The position numbers were made by a program, and so were the translations under genes. Source: Adiantum capillus-veneris (taxonomy: Eukaryota; Streptophyta; Polypodiopsida; Polypodiales; Pteridaceae). Taken from it: a stretch of DNA of 64,000 nucleotides. How positions within the stretch are numbered: the first letter of the stretch is position 1; every line of letters begins with the position of its first letter. Under the pieces are notes generated by a model. It was not told the DNA's origin. It saw only the letters and a program-made list of their open reading frames with translations, and did no database searches. Of this stretch, positions 49,777-61,077 are shown piece by piece. The DNA lies in contig CM043959.1 of the NCBI GenBank assembly GCA_014529385.2, positions 49,981,122 through 50,045,121 of the forward strand, read 5' to 3'.

Positions 49777-50531
49777 TGTTAAGTATGGAGCCTGATTTAC
49801 CCTTGTAATTTTCTGTGGTAAAAGCGCACATTTGTAAGGCCCCCATTATGAGGAGAAGCCATCGTGCGTGAAGGAAAATCACTCACTGGAAACCAAAATT
49901 TTCACGGACAAGAATCAGGGGCAACTTTAAAGGCCTCGGGGGCGGAGGGCCCCGAGACTTTTTTTTCACCGGAATATTCTTTTTCGCCGGAATATTATGG
50001 CCGGACGGCGGCCGGAAAGTGGTCGGAAAACAACCGGTCGGTTGGCCAGTGGTCGGAAGTCAATGGCCGGTGGCCGGTGGCCGAATTCAAAAGCGGACTT
50101 GTCTTCTCAAGGGCGGCCACACATGGGCGGATTGGAGGGTCCGATTTGGACTTATTCACACAAGGACGGCTACACATGGCTGTCTCTCATAAGAGAGGGC
50201 AGCCCTTTTGGCCTATAAAAGGAGGCCATTTCTACACACATTTCATAGTGTGAAGTTGATGCAACAAGGTGAGTGTGAGGTGGTGAGAGTGAAGCAAGGT
50301 GGGAGCTCCATTAAGGGTATAATCCCTTTGTAAACTACTTCTTGTTTTGAAGTACTAAAGCCATTGAGTGGCTGCTTTCCCGTGGACGTAGCCCACATTG
50401 GGTGAACCACGTATATCATGTGTACTCTCTCTCTCTCTCTCTCTACTCTATAATCTCGTGTATGTAAATCTGTCTCTCTCCATTAAGTAATCTACTCAAT
50501 TATCTATTTAGCTACGTCTTATTTCCTAACA
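49777..50531 (+). repeat. Left copia LTR
   Basis: Starts TGTTAAGTATGGAGCC and ends TTTCCTAACA. It contains a CGCCGGAATATT/GGCCGG-rich part, a TATA box and a (CT)n run near 50425-50445. Small ORFs inside are shared with the right LTR and unsupported. Confidence 0.95.
50214..50220 (+). promoter_or_regulatory. TATA box of the copia LTR
   Basis: CTATAAAAGGAGG is a near-consensus TATA box, repeated at 54984-54990 in the right LTR. Transcription would start about 30 bases downstream. Confidence 0.75.
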
Positions 50532-50533
50532 AC

Positions 50534-50545
50534 TGGTATCAGAGC
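50534..50545 (+). promoter_or_regulatory. Copia primer-binding site
   Basis: TGGTATCAGAGC, two bases after the LTR end; the initiator-Met tRNA type, identical to the chromovirus PBS. Confidence 0.93.
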
Positions 50546-50604
50546 AAGGTTTGCTTGTAGCTAAATTATCTCAAGGAAAGAATTCCTTGAATTGAGTGGG
50601 AGTT

Positions 50605-53600
50605 ATGGCGGAGGAAGGGAAGCTCAAGATTGAGAAGTTCAACGGCAAAAACTACCAACATTGGAAGATGCAGATTGAAGACTATCTCTACCAGAAGGAC
50701 CTCTATTTGCCACTAGGCGGTCTTGCAAAGAAGCCCACAACAATGTCAGATGAAGCATGGATTGTCCTTGATCGAAAGGCACTGGGAACAATCCGGTTAA
50801 GCTTGGCGTCAACGGTGGCCTTCAATGTTTCGGAGATGAAGACCACGGAGGACTTGATGAAGTCACTTGACGACTTCTACGAGAAACCATCGGCATCCAA
50901 TAAGGTATTTCTTATGAAGCGCTTGTTCAATCTAAAGATGGCAGAGAATGGTTCAGTTGCAGAACACCTAAATGACTTTAACACAAACATAAGTCAACTT
51001 CGATCAGTGAAAATCAATTTTGATGACGAAGTGCGAGCTCTCCTTATACTATCATCTCTACCGGATAGTTGGGACAGCCTTGTGATGGCTGTAAGTAATT
51101 CTATCTCTGGCACAAATACTCTTAAGTTTGATGATGTTGTGGGTGTTCTCCTAAGCGAGGAAATGCGAAGGAGAAGCACAGGAGAATCATCAAGTGCTGC
51201 ACTATCAGTGGAAACAAGAGGAAGGCCTAAGGAGAGGTTCAAAAACCAAAAGGGTCGTGATCGCTCAAGGCGGAGCAAGTCACGCACAAAGTCAGTTCTT
51301 GAATGTTGGAACTGCGGCAAGAAAGGCCACGTCAAGAAGGATTTCTGGTCCAAGAAGAAGAAGGAAACAGAGTCTCAAGACAACAAGCCAACATCGGAGG
51401 CCAATGTGGCAGGTAAAGTAGAGCAAGATGCTCTAATTCTCTCATTAGATAATGTGTCTAATTCCTGGATAGTAGATTCCGGGGCTTCATTCCATGCGAC
51501 ACCACACAAGCAACATTTCCAAGACTACACTAAAGGTAATTTTGGGTATGTATACTTGGGAGATGATGAAGCTTGTGAGATTGTCGGCAAGGGTACAGTT
51601 TCTGTCAAAACTGCTAACGGAAATGAATGGAAGCTTAAAGATGTTAGGCATGTTCCTTCTCTTCGCAAAAATTTGATCTCTACAGGACAATTGGACGATG
51701 AAGGTCACAACATTGCATTCGGAAACAAACGGTGGAAGATCTCAAAGGGATCTTTGGTGGTTTCCAAGGGTGAAAAAGTCGGTACACTTTACTTGTGTAC
51801 TGTTAGCACGCAATCTTCAGCTTGTGCAGCAACTACAGAAGTTGATAGTGCTGCGTGGCACTACCGACTTGGGCATATGAGGGCCAAAGGAATGCAAATC
51901 CTTCAAACAAAGAAGCTTGTACCAGGTTTGAAAGAAGTGGACTTAGAGTTCTGTGAAGATTGTGTTTATGGTAAACAAAAGAGGGTAAAATTTCAAAAAT
52001 CAGGAAATGAAAGAAAAAATAAAAAACTTGAGTTGGTTCATTCTGATGTTTGGGGTCCTGCAAGTACACCATCACTTGGTGGCTCATTGTACTATGTAAC
52101 ATTCATAGACGATGTGACTAGAAAAACATGGGTTTATGTCATGAAGAATAAATCCGATGTATTTTCCATATTTCAAAGGTGGAAGGCCTTTGTGGAGAAT
52201 GAAACAGGTACCAAGGTTAAATGCCTCAGATCCGACAATGGAGGCGAATATTGCAGCCAAGCTTTTGAAAGCTTTTGTGCTAGCAATGGCATTTGGAGGC
52301 AAAGGACAACCCCAAGGACACCTCAACAAAATGGGATTTGGGAAAGGATGAACAGGACAATCATGGAACGAGCGCGAAGCATGCGGCTACATGCAGGCCT
52401 ACCGCTTGAGCTTTGGGCGGAAGCTGTAAGTACGTCTGTGTACTTAATCAATTGGTCACCCTCAACAGCATTGGATGGGGGAGTTCCAGAAGAGGCATGG
52501 ACAGGTAAACCGGTGAATTATGCATTTCTCAAAGTGTTTGGGTGTGAGGCTTTCATGCACATAGATAGAAGCCTAAGATCAAAGTTAAATGCAAAGTCCA
52601 AAAAGTGTTTCTTCATTGGCTATGGAGAGGGAGACTTTGGGTATCGCCTATGGAATCCTTAAGATGGTAAAATCTTAAGGAGTAGGGATGTAATTTTTAA
52701 CGAACAAAATATGTACAAAGATTACTTAGAAAGAAAACAAACAAAAGAAACAAGTGATGAGTGCATGGAGCTTGAGGACGGTGAAGACTCAAGGACTGCA
52801 AACGGTGACAATGTGCAACAACGTCAACCAAATGAGGAGCCTCAACCTATTCCCAGAAGATCTACAAGAGCAAGTAGACCTCCAGAAAGGTTTGTTCCTT
52901 CCTTCAACCATCTCTTGATCTCAGATTCTGGAGAGCCGAAATCATATGAAGAATCTATGCAACATGAATCCAAAGAAGAATGGACGAAGAGCATGCAAGT
53001 GGAGATGGACTCACTACATCGCAACCAAACATGGGAGTTGGTTGAGTTGCCTAAAGGTAAGTGGGCACTTCAAAACAAATGGGTGTACAAGCTAAAGGAA
53101 GAAGAAGGTGGGAAGAAAAGGTACAAGTCTAGGCTTGTGGTAAAAGGTTTTTCTCAAAAGAAAGGTATTGACTTCAATGAAATATTTTCTCCTGTTGTAA
53201 AAATGAACTCAATTAGGCTTGTCTTAAGCCTTGTGGCTGCTCATGATCTAAATCTCGAGCAAATGGATGTAAATACGGCATTCCCTCACGGTGACTTAGA
53301 GGAGGAAATCTACATGCTTCAACCAAAGGGGTATGAAGTAAAAGGTAAGGAGAAAATGGTTTGCAGATTAAAGAAGAGCTTGTATGGTTTAAAGCAAGCA
53401 TCAAGACAATGGTACTTGAAGTTTGATCGATGGATGTTGGATCATGGATTCACAAGATGCAACTCGGATCACTGCGTCTACACGAAGAATTTGGGAGATG
53501 GGAAATTCATCATCCTAATGTTGTATGTTGATGACATGTTGATTGCAAGTGCTAACATGCAGGACATCAAAGACCTAAAAGAGGAGCTGTCCAAATCTTT

Positions 53601-54486
53601 TTCAATGAAAGATTTAGGTGCTGCAAAGAGGATACTTGGTATGAAAGTATCAAGGGACAGGACGAAGAAGACAATAAAGCTATCTCAAGAATATTACATG
53701 AAGAAGGTACTGGAAAGGTTTGCAATGCAAAATGCAAAACCAGTTTCTACACCTTTGGCTGGTCATTTTAAACTAACGAAGGATATGTGTCCAAAGACAC
53801 AAGAGGAGATAGCCTATATGTCTAAAGTTCCATATGCTGCAGCGGTAGGTTCTCTAATGTATGCTATGGTCTGGACAAGGCCAGACATTGCACATGCAGT
53901 GGGAGTTGTGAGTAGGTTCATGGACAACCCAGGTAAAGAGCATTGGCAAGCTGTGAAGTGGATACTTAGGTATCTAAAAGGGACAACAACAAATGCTTTG
54001 TATTTTGGAGGAACTGATATTTTTTTAGAAGGGTATGCTGATGCAGATATGGCAGGTGACAAAGATACTCGAAGGAGCACTACTGGCTATGTGTTCACGG
54101 TTGGAGGCACAGCAGTAAGCTGGGCTTCAAAGCTGCAGAAAGTGGTTTCACTTTCTACCACGGAAGCAGAGTATGTAGCAATGACGGAGGCAAGCAAAGA
54201 AATTATGTGGCTTCACAGATTCTTAGAAGAGCTTGGATTCAAACAAGACAATTGTGTCTTGTACAGTGATAGCCAAAGCGCTATCCATCTTGCGAAGAAC
54301 TCAGCCTTTCATTCAAGGACAAAGCACATTGAGGTGAGATATCACTTCATACGCACTCTTTTGGAAGAGGGACAACTAAAGCTAGGAAAGGTGCATACAA
54401 GTGAAAATCCTGCAGACATGTTTACAAAGGTGGTCAACAAGGAGAAGTTGAGCTTTTGCTCATCTTCAATTGGCATTCAAGGATAA
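50605..54486 (+). pseudogene. Copia gag-pol polyprotein with one stop
   Basis: ATG at 50605 (MAEEGKLKIEKFNGKNY) opens a frame of 1294 codons to TAA at 54484, broken only by TAA at 52660 between integrase and RT. Domains: gag; zinc knuckle CWNCGKKGHVKKDF near 51307, whose last Cys is Phe; protease WIVDSGASFHA (51466); integrase HHCC then LVHSDVWGP, LRSDNGGEY and QQNGIWERMNRT (Asp, Asp, Glu); RT with VNTAFPHGDLEEEIYM and the YVDD box (53524); RNase H with STTEAEYVA and the TKHIEVRYHFI end. This is the usual copia set and length. The stop is one C-to-T step from Gln. The Phe in the knuckle and Trp before the integrase Glu may also harm function. A clade near Tork/Tnt1 is likely. Confidence 0.95.
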
Positions 54487-54535
54487 GAAGCCAGAATGGA
54501 AAGCAGTCACAGGTTTGGTTTGGAGATCAGTCTCC

Positions 54536-54546
54536 AAGTGGGAGAT
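54536..54546 (+). promoter_or_regulatory. Copia polypurine tract
   Basis: AAGTGGGAGAT immediately precedes the right LTR and would prime plus-strand DNA. Confidence 0.8.
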
Positions 54547-55190
54547 TGTTAAGTATGGAGCCTGATTTACCCTTGTAATTTTCTGTGGTAAAAGCGCACA
54601 TTTGTAAGGCCCCCATTATGAGGAGAAGCCATCGTGCGTGAAGGAAAATCACTCACTGGAAACCAAAATTTTCACGGACAAGAATCAGGGGCAACTTTAA
54701 AGGCCTCGGGGGTGGAGGGCCCTGAGACTTTTTTTTCGCCGGAATATTCTTTTTCGCCGGAATATTATGGCCGGACGGCAGCCGGAAAGTAGTTGGAAAA
54801 CAACCGGTCGGTTGGCCGGTGGTCGGAAGTCAATGGCCGGTGGCCGGTGGCCGAATTCAAAAGCGGACTTGTCTTCTCAAGGGCGGCCACACATGGGCGG
54901 ATTGGAGGGTCCGATTTGGACTTATTCACACAAGGACGGCTACACATGGCTGTCTCTCATAAGAGAGGGCAACCCTTTTGGCCTATAAAAGGAGGCCATT
55001 TCTACACACATTTCATAGTGTGAAGTTGATGCAACAAGGTGAGTGTGAGGTGGTGAGAGTGAAGCAAGGCGGGAGCTCCATTAAGGGTATAATCCCTTTG
55101 TAAACTACTTCTTGTTTTGAAGTACTAAAGCCATTGAGTGGCTGCTTTCTTGTGGACGTAGCCCACATTGGGTGAACCACGTATATCATG

Positions 55191-55243
<53 letters not shown>

Positions 55244-55327
55244 CTATAATCTCGTGTATGTAAATCTGTCTCTCTCCATTAAGTAATCTACTCAATTATC
55301 TATTTAGCTACGTCTTATTTCCTAACA
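54547..55327 (+). repeat. Right copia LTR
   Basis: Matches 49777-50531 with few substitutions; longer by 26 bp because the CT run (about 55195-55241) has expanded. It is followed by ACAAA. Confidence 0.95.
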
Positions 55328-55332
55328 ACAAA

Positions 55333-56919
55333 GACGTCCACATCTATCTCGGTGTTGAATGCCTTTATCCTAACTGCATTTATAACACCAACACATTGAA
55401 CTTTTAAATTATTTGCCATTTTGGCTCGGCATGATGCCGGCCGACTCACCTCTAAACCCAAACGGTGCATCATTTTTTCACTCATGACGCATATTTGTGC
55501 GCCACCATCGATGTAGATATTGGAGATGTGTTGCCCTTTGATGTAAGCATCCATCACTGGTAGTATGTCATCTAGATTCCTCCCAAAGATAGCCCCAGCT
55601 ATCTTTGGCTTTGGTCGTCTAGTTCTAACTATCTTTGTCCATTGTCTCCTCACCCTAGGTGCTAGGTGGAGTAATTGGGGCCAGGTGATTTTTGGGCCCT
55701 GCACAGAAACATCTTGAACCAAATCATATGGTTTAGAACATTCACCCAAAGAGAAATCTACAATGTCAATTTTACGTCGTGACTTGGACAGCTTTTTGCT
55801 AGATTCCCCTTTAGTCTTCATCTTTTCTTCCTTTTGGGAAGATTCACCATGCCTAGCACGTTTTACCCCCATGGCATCTACTCCTTTAACCTTGGTCTTA
55901 CCTTTTGCTACTCCCTTGATATCCTCCTCCACTTTCTCCTTTCCTTTACCTTCAAGACTGATGACGCTTACTGTTTGATTGCCAAATAGTGGTGGGGGTA
56001 AGGGTGGAATGAGAGGTTGTGGTGGTGGTGGTGGTTGTGGTTGAATGGGTGGTTGTAGGATTTGCATGGGTGGTGCTTGTTGTGGTGCCCTCGGTGGTGG
56101 TGGTCTTGCTCTCGGTGGTGAAACTTGGTTTTGCCTGGCTCCTCTGTTGAAATTCTGCCTCCTTGGGTGTGGACAGTAGTACATGCCATGACCATCCTCC
56201 CCACAATTGTAGCAGTGGTATTCTTGGTTTTGCCTTCGTTGTCCTCTCCCTTGCTCTTGGTTGCGATTGTGTGCATACCCTTGTTGTATCAAATGGACTG
56301 AGAGATTCTCAAGTTGATTGGTGATTCGATTGAGCGGGTCTTGCTGATCTTCAATTGGTTCTTGTGGTTGAATCCTAACGGCTTCCTCTTCATCGATATT
56401 CCTGGCTTGTAGGTGCAACTTCTTGTCTTTAAGGCGGGCCACTTCAACTGCTAGCTCATACGTAGCAGGAAACCTTCACTTCACCTTCTCTTTAAGATTT
56501 GGCCATAAACCAGCCACAAACCGATATTTTTTTAGGAAATCAGGTCCCCCCTCATCCTCTCTTAGTGATGCAACCCATCGCCCCCATAAATCTACAAACT
56601 TTGACTCATATGATGCGTATTCCAGCATACTGCCCTGCTTCAACTCTGTCAACAATTTCCATAGCTTCTCTGATGTTGTGCCCTCTCCAAAACGCTTGAC
56701 AAAGGCTGCTCTTAATAAGTCCCACCGTTCCTTGGTTTCTTGTGCCAAGGCATTGTACCATGATCTTGCCTCCACCTTCATTAGAAGTGGGAAGATGCGC
56801 AAGTGCAAAGCATCATCATCTCTCGCAGAGATGACACATGCTATTTCCAAGTTGTCTAGAAAGTCTACAGCATCCTCACCCACCTTACCAGTAAATGTTG
56901 GAAATGCTACACTTGCCAT
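55333..56919 (-). pseudogene. Element B gag and protease N-terminus
   Basis: ATG at 56919 (MASVAFPTFTGKVGEDAVDF) opens a Ty3-like gag: LLMKVEARSWYNALAQET and LLRAAFVKRFGEGTT are the capsid signature. TGA at about 56473-56475 interrupts in frame. Then a linker, a CCHC knuckle CYNCGEDGHGMYYC (about 56217-56176), a Pro-rich stretch (PPPPRAPQQAPP), a Lys-rich basic stretch, and protease start NIYIDGGAQICVMS with active-site Asp (DGG). The frame enters the copia insertion at IDVDVFVV and resumes at 49776. The product would be a capsid plus its own protease. Confidence 0.88.
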
Positions 56920-57238
56920 TGTGAGAGTGAGAAAATTAACTTGACTTAGATTTTTTTTTTTAATTTTATTTTATAGAGATTCAATACATGGGTGCTCGGT
57001 GGATGGAAAACATACTATACAAGGATGAAAATAACTACATCAAAAGACACGTCATGATTAATCATAGGGAGGATAAAGGGTAGAGAAGAGGTGTTTATCT
57101 CTTGCAGTCGTTCTCTACCAAGCATGGTTGTAATGATCTGCTGATAAAACATCTTGCGGTCCAAGATTACTTTGATTGATTGAATTCGTTGTGGTGCATA
57201 AGTTTGGTTCCTTGTAAAAGGTTGATGTGTTGGGTCCA

Positions 57239-57632
57239 TCACATGATAACTCGAAAAGGCTCTCTTCTTTGTGGTGGAAGGTTATAGTCGGAGGTGTAGA
57301 GCTCTTGGTAGTCGAGGTCAAATTTATAGTACCACAAGACAAGGTTGTCTTCCTCTTCTAGCTCTAGGACTGCCCCTCTAGCAAGCTCTTGGAAAATCTT
57401 GAACTCTCTCTCTTTGAGTACCTTCACTTTCCTGCAAGATAGAGTGCCATCTAGTGTATACACAGGTGTGATGAGGTAGGTGGTGAGTCTTACCACTTGT
57501 ATTAATCCAAGTTGGATGGATACATAGCAAGCTGTAAAGTCGTCATCATAGCCTTGATTCACAAGCAACACCCCTTGAAGGTGGAGCGTCTTGTCTTTCC
57601 GCCAAGCAAAACCTCCGTGGGGGCACCAAATA
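57239..57632 (-). CDS. Element B leader ORF between PBS and gag
   Basis: From the LTR end the minus strand is open for about 130 codons to TGA at 57239 (HIWCPHGGFAWRKDKTL ... RREPFRVIM). It continues upstream into the LTR. No domain recognised; aromatic and acidic (ELEEEDNLVLWYYKFDLDYQ). It occupies the same place as 5467-5970 in the chromovirus, with no clear sequence similarity by eye. The 320 bases between it and gag (56920-57238) hold only small overlapping frames. Coding status uncertain. Confidence 0.35.
57613..57628 (-). promoter_or_regulatory. Element B primer-binding site (probable)
   Basis: On the minus strand, five bases after the LTR end, TGGTGCCCCCACGGAG begins with the TGG expected opposite a tRNA CCA end. 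The tRNA is not identified. It differs from the Met type used by the other elements. Confidence 0.55.
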
Positions 57633-59536
57633 TGAGGCGAAGGTGAAAAGATAGACCCAGTGGCCTCTACACCAAGACTATGCACAATGGCCTCATCATG
57701 GGGAATACGCAATAGGGGCACCACCTAGCAAGATATGCGGCTAGGACGCATACATATACACAATGAAACATGCCATGGAAAACAATTTCAAGATCAACAT
57801 CCAAATGTGAAATGGGCTGGTCAGAGAATAAGGTGAGAGGAGTGGTGAGTGAGTGAGAATGGGCTCGCTACTCGTGCATGTAGTAAGGAAGATAACGAGG
57901 TCAAGGATACATGCAAGTATGCTCACTTCTCATACAAAAGGTGGCGAATCCGCACACCTCAAGATGGAAGTAGCAAGATGATAGGAATATGAGAGGGAGA
58001 GAGAGAGAGTGTGTGTATGGTGGCGAATCTGCACACCTTTACATAAGCAGAAAAAAAAAGGCAAGGAACAAGCATATACCATACTCACAATGAGATGTAT
58101 CCAAAGGGACACAAAGTATGGAACCAAGATGGAGTGTGTTGATTGCTTGCAAAAGATGAATACAATAGGTAGCGTATGGAAGGAAAATGAGAAGGGGACA
58201 AGATCGTAGGAGGCATAATGGAGAGATGGGAGTTGATGGCGAGGAATATCATGAGTGTGTCCACCCTTCTTCTTCTTGAGATTGTGACTTCAACCCTTAA
58301 TTACAAGTGGTGTGGAGGTGTAGTGCTCATCTTTTGTGCATGGTGATAGTGATGATGATGGTGTTGTGATTATGTGATTAGGGTTCATGCTACAAGCATG
58401 TAGCACAAGAGTGTGAATGGATAGGTGTGTGTGTGTGTGTGTGTATTCTCTCCCCCCAAAGTGAGCTCTCATGGCCTCCTTATATAGGGAAGGAGGGAAG
58501 GATTTAACAATATTTCTATTTGAGGTGAGTGTCCCACTTTGGTGACTAAGAAAATGGGGTGCATGTGACTGTGGCTCCCATCTTGTCTCCTCATTATTTA
58601 AAATACCAGAGTCAATAGAGAGAGAAGATGAGAGAATGTGGGTAGGATGTAGAGGATAGGAGATATTTACAATAGTCTAGCTTTGGCTAGACATAAGCTT
58701 ATTAGGGAGAGAAGAGAGAGGTAAGAAATTTACAAGAGAGATTGTCAAAGGTGGATAGTTTTTTATGAGGATGGATCCTCCAAAAATGGTGATAAAATCA
58801 CTCTAGACTTGCCAAGAACTCATTAAAAGAGCCTTGTCTCTTGTAATCATGCTTGAAGACTTGTAGAACCATAGCCATTCTAGAGGGAAGAAAATTGGGG
58901 ATGGCCTGTGGCACCATTACAGGAGAAAACTGGGGTCCACTACAAAAATCATATCTCCGTGTTCATAACTCCAAAAATTCTAAAAACAATTGAGCTAAAA
59001 GTTAAGATCACGAGCTACATCTTTCATGTAGAACGCTCCTTCAGATTCGGGGTTCTTCTTTACTTAAAAAAATCAGCCAAATAATGTATTATTTGTGGCT
59101 ACAAAGGTCTTTTGGTGGTCCCCTTTGAGTGGACTTCTCTCTTGCCTTCAAGTGTGAGCTCCTTCATGTGTATGAAAACATGACCTAGAGTTTTGAAAAG
59201 ATTTGCAATCATCTAGATGGAGGTATTATTGAAATTTGAAAGTGGGGTTGAGGTTTGAAAATGAAAACTAGTGAATAAAATATTTGGTAGGGTGGATTAA
59301 TATATATATACATGAAAAATATATTAGAAAATACTAAAATATATAATGTAATTTAGAATATATATATTTAATTTAAGGTCAAAAGAGAGATCAACAAAGA
59401 AAGCTTACTTATTTATGCTAAAACGTTTGTGAAAAAGGGAAGAAAAAATCAAAAGTAACTTATATAATAGGAAAGATTTTTGGTAAAAGAGAAAAAAAAA
59501 TATGGGGGGTTCCCATGCATGGAAAAGCATGCCTCA
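57633..59536 (-). repeat. Element B 5' LTR
   Basis: On the minus strand this is the upstream LTR of gag. It starts TGAGGC and ends GCCTCA. The TATA box is on the minus strand at 58486-58480 (CTATATAAGGAGG context). It is very similar to 46664-48612. Confidence 0.9.
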
Positions 59537-60600
59537 GCATCACATAAAAACCAACCACTGTCTTTACATTATACACCTCCACTTCTAAGCTCTTTACAAC
59601 ACCCAAACATCTTACTTTTTGATGGTTCGCCAATCTGATCTGGAAGCTTGACACCTCAGTCGCTGTAAGACCCATCTTTTCAACGCATGAGTATGTTATG
59701 ACACATATTTGGGCTCCGCCATCAACATAACCTTGTCCTATATTTTTTCTTTTATGCCACACATCTACTATTGGACAGATGTCTGGTAGCTCATCCATTG
59801 CCAAACCTTTACTAAACCTCTCTCTGGCTCTTTCTCCATTGGGTTAACCATCATCTTCCACTGTCACTTTAGTTTAGGAACCATCTCTATAAGCTGCCCA
59901 AAAGTAACATCTACCTTCCTGCTTGTCAGATCCTCCTTACGTCATAGCTTAATTGCCCATCCCCTAGTGGAAAATCTGACACATGAAACTTGCGACGAGC
60001 CCTTCTTTTCCTCTTGGATTTGACATCCTCGCCTTCATGGCTCTTTCCTTACTTCTTACTAGGACATAGGGCACTTCTTCCTTCCTTGTCCTCTGTGGTC
60101 CTCTTCCCAATAGGCATCACTAATGTATCCTCTAGCTTTGATGCCTTCTCCAAGGTGACTACACTTAGCACTTTTGTCTTTCCCTTTTTCCCCTGGGTTA
60201 ATCCACTGGTTTCTTCTTCTCCCTTGATTTCAATGCCATAATCATTTGACCTATTTAGCACCTGTCTTGGCAATGGATACACGTATCCCCCCATCCTTGG
60301 TGGCTTATCACATTGCGGGCTGATGTGGCCCAACTCTCCACAATTATAAGAATGTCATGTGGGCGTCTGCCACCAAAACCTACCATTGCTTTGTCCAACA
60401 CCATTCCTAGGTCTTTCTTCACCTCCTGGCTGATTTGCAAACCTCCCCCGACCTCGATTATTTTCCACAGTATCTAGCAGGTTTAGGCTGAGATTCTTCA
60501 TTAAATCTACCACTTGCCTGTTGAGATGTCGAGCTCTACGCCTTGAGTTGGCATCCACTACGGGTCTTGGCCGCTTACGGCATTTACTCACTGGCGCGTT
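59537..60600 (-). pseudogene. Element C gag end and protease N-terminus
   Basis: Minus-strand pieces in gag order: a basic start (KCRKRPRPVVDANSRRRARH) at 60591, TGA at 60355, then zinc knuckle YNCGELGHISPQC (about 60345-60308), a charged linker ending at about 60049, a broken stretch, and from 59804 the protease start (GQGYVDGGAQICVITYS). Frames shift between 60049 and 59804. Element B interrupts the protease, which continues at 46661. The 5' part of gag is lost where copia D begins. It is a relative of B, older and more decayed. Confidence 0.75.
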
Positions 60601-60603
60601 AGG

Positions 60604-60842
60604 TGACCGACACGGAGGATCTCTGCCAGTGATTCTACAGCTGGACTACACTTATAGTGCCAGCCTAGTACGCTTCTAGCGAGTTCACACTTAGTGATCG
60701 CATGTACATATGTGCTACTTTTCAGCTTTAGCACTTAGTCATTTTTTGTACTCTCTTTTCTGTAAAGAAGAAGAAGAAGCTTTCCATCTCTGTGTGCTTT
60801 TTGCTTGTCTTGTGTAGCTCTCTTACATCCTCATTCTTTACA
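60604..60842 (+). repeat. Copia D 5' LTR (start approximate)
   Basis: It ends TTCTTTACA immediately before the PBS. The start is placed at the TG of TGACCGACACGG, where similarity to element C gag stops, giving about 239 bp, a short LTR. The partner LTR lies outside the window, so the start and target duplication cannot be confirmed. A GAAGAAGAAGAAG run lies at 60767-60779. Confidence 0.65.
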
Positions 60843-60855
60843 TGGTATCAGAGCC
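60843..60855 (+). promoter_or_regulatory. Copia D primer-binding site
   Basis: TGGTATCAGAGCC follows the LTR end directly; the initiator-Met tRNA type. The leader 60856-61077 has no feature. Confidence 0.92.
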
Positions 60856-61077
60856 TGGTGCAGGCAAGAGAGGCTAAGAGAACAAGAGCAAGACAAGGTT
60901 CTGAACAGGCCTCCAAAGTGCAGTATACAGAGATTTACTGTACAAGTACAATGGTTGTATGTACGCTTGATTGTGGACACTCGTTGAGTGTAGAAAGCGT
61001 TACAGGTACCACGATAGCAGGTGCAGCAGATTTGCAGGTTTTTGCAGATTGCAGCTATTTTGTCTTACTGCTTCAAG

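Larger units (their letters stand above)
49777..55327 (+). mobile_element. Nearly intact Ty1/copia retrotransposon
   Basis: 5551 bp with LTRs of 755 and 781 bp (TGTTAAG...CCTAACA), Met-tRNA PBS, purine tract, and one polyprotein frame in copia order (gag, protease, integrase, RT, RNase H). It is flanked by ACAAA and inserted in element B's protease. The LTRs look almost identical; the main difference is the length of a CT run. It is therefore the youngest event in the right-hand nest. One stop codon and some altered residues make it non-autonomous as read. Confidence 0.95.
46662..59536 (-). mobile_element. Element B: gag-protease-only LTR retrotransposon, split by a copia
   Basis: Two direct repeats of about 1.9 kb (46664-48612 and 57633-59536), each starting TGAGGCG and ending GCCTCA, enclose minus-strand gag and protease. 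A copia element (49777-55327) sits in the middle. Without it the element is about 7.3 kb. A GCAT repeat at each outer border (46658-46661, 59537-59540) fits a short target duplication. No RT, RNase H or integrase is present between protease and 3' LTR, and no gap suggests deletion, so it is a non-autonomous gag-protease type element (compare TR-GAG elements). It would need a partner's pol. Confidence 0.85.

Noticed and set aside
49864-50253. 129-codon plus-strand ORF in the copia LTR
   Set aside because: Crosses the LTR promoter and GGCCGG-rich tract, and the LTR context explains its conservation in both copies.
56423-56944. 173-codon plus-strand ORF
   Set aside because: Antisense shadow of element B gag, which has clear family signatures on the minus strand.
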